Assembly: GCA_035578175.1 (NCBI GenBank)
Contig: JAQMRL010000014.1
Coordinates: 16,750,274 to 16,814,273, forward strand
Direction: 5' to 3'
Origin: Catonia carolina
Lineage: Eukaryota > Arthropoda > Insecta > Hemiptera > Achilidae
Length of the DNA stretch: 64,000 bases
Shown here: piece by piece, positions 63,567 through 64,000 of the stretch
Layout: each line of letters starts with the position of its first letter
How positions within the stretch are numbered: position 1 is the stretch's first letter
Translations under genes and position numbers: made by a program
Notes under the pieces: model-generated
What the model saw: only the letters and a program-made list of their open reading frames with translations
Database searches by the model: none
Told to the model about the DNA's origin: nothing

Positions 63567-63911
63567 CTTATCACACGAAATACTAGGTATTGATTTTATT
63601 AGGGTAAACGAAGGGAGCTCCCTTCCCTACAAACGATTAGTAATACGGTCTAAAGTATTTCCTTAACAATATCCCTGTTGAGTCATCCTAAATTCGGTGT
63701 AAGTTACTCAAGAGAAACCTTACAAACTTTTTTCAACTCAAATTAACTTCAAACAAACATTACTAATGACACGATACACTCACGTCCTTTTTCACCTGTT
63801 TATTTGTGAACATAACAAAACTTTTAAGAAAATTACTAACCATATTACAAAATTTGAAATTAATATTGCGACGTAAAGTCTGTTATATTAATTTCATCAA
63901 TATTTTAATTT

Positions 63912-64000
63912 TCTCGTACTTAGAAGAATATACAGGAAGGTAAGTATTGTTTTCATGTAGATTTTTCGAAATCGAGTTATCTCCGGTTATACACGTTTTC
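63912..64000 (+). mobile_element. HINE-like element, cut by window end
   Basis: Family 5' sequence (ACAGGAAGGTAAGTATTG, TTTTTCGAAATCGAGTTA) continues to the last base. The first bases are degraded (TTCTCGTACTTAG). Confidence 0.7.

Noticed and set aside
1..64000. CRISPR arrays, operons, phage or integrative elements
   Set aside because: The window is clearly eukaryotic (spliced exons, SINEs, LINEs). No regularly spaced repeat array with unique spacers was found.

Overview
This window looks like intron-rich, AT-rich insect nuclear DNA, tentatively hemipteran. Genes are split by GT-AG introns, spacers are packed with transposons, and the element mix is arthropod-like: several mariner lineages, piggyBac, Harbinger, Tigger, Helitrons, tRNA-derived SINEs and a PHD-ORF1 LINE. 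There is no bacterial, viral or organellar gene organisation. I had no homology search, so family names rest on motif recognition.

Two host genes are visible, both on the minus strand. Gene 1 is a PHF20/MBD-R2-type chromatin reader. Its coding exons run right to left at 31939-32264, 26644-26775, 24537-24631, 9465-9562 and 5613-6791, with a probable further exon at 1389-1524. All joined phases agree, and the first four exons encode a tandem Tudor module. Its introns hold an intact LINE, an intact mariner-like element, at least four degraded mariners, a Tigger remnant and a Harbinger remnant. Gene 2 is unrecognised. Its terminal exon is at 51606-51923 and the preceding 53-nt exon is at 54900-54952. 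That exon lies in a segmental duplication whose second copy (58315-58358) also keeps both splice sites and the same phase, so it could be a mutually exclusive alternative.

Most other sequence is mobile. The dominant family is a roughly 0.9-1.0 kb non-coding element with more than a dozen copies. It has a 13-bp 5' terminal motif (ACTTTCTCTTGCC), an internal GT microsatellite, the inverse motif near the 3' end, and a terminal 6-bp-stem hairpin. This architecture matches non-autonomous Helentrons (HINE/DINE-1-like), and I label it HINE-like. A separate canonical Helitron (45448-48065; 5' TC, 3' hairpin plus CTAG, A/T flanks) carries one HINE-like copy. A second abundant family is a roughly 393-bp SINE-like repeat with 10-11 bp target duplications.

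Potentially functional elements are the CR1/Jockey-superfamily LINE (18927 to about 23757, both ORFs open), the mariner-like element at 12047-13385 (open 332-codon transposase, paired ends) and perhaps the piggyBac at 33336-36118, whose only three reading-frame breaks all fall in mononucleotide runs. Structural oddities include a 37-bp hAT-like hairpin with a perfect 8-bp duplication, a mariner with two outward-facing 3' halves, a large foldback element, a snapback SINE, and a paralogous empty site that confirms the piggyBac TTAA insertion. No conserved multi-gene accessory system was found.
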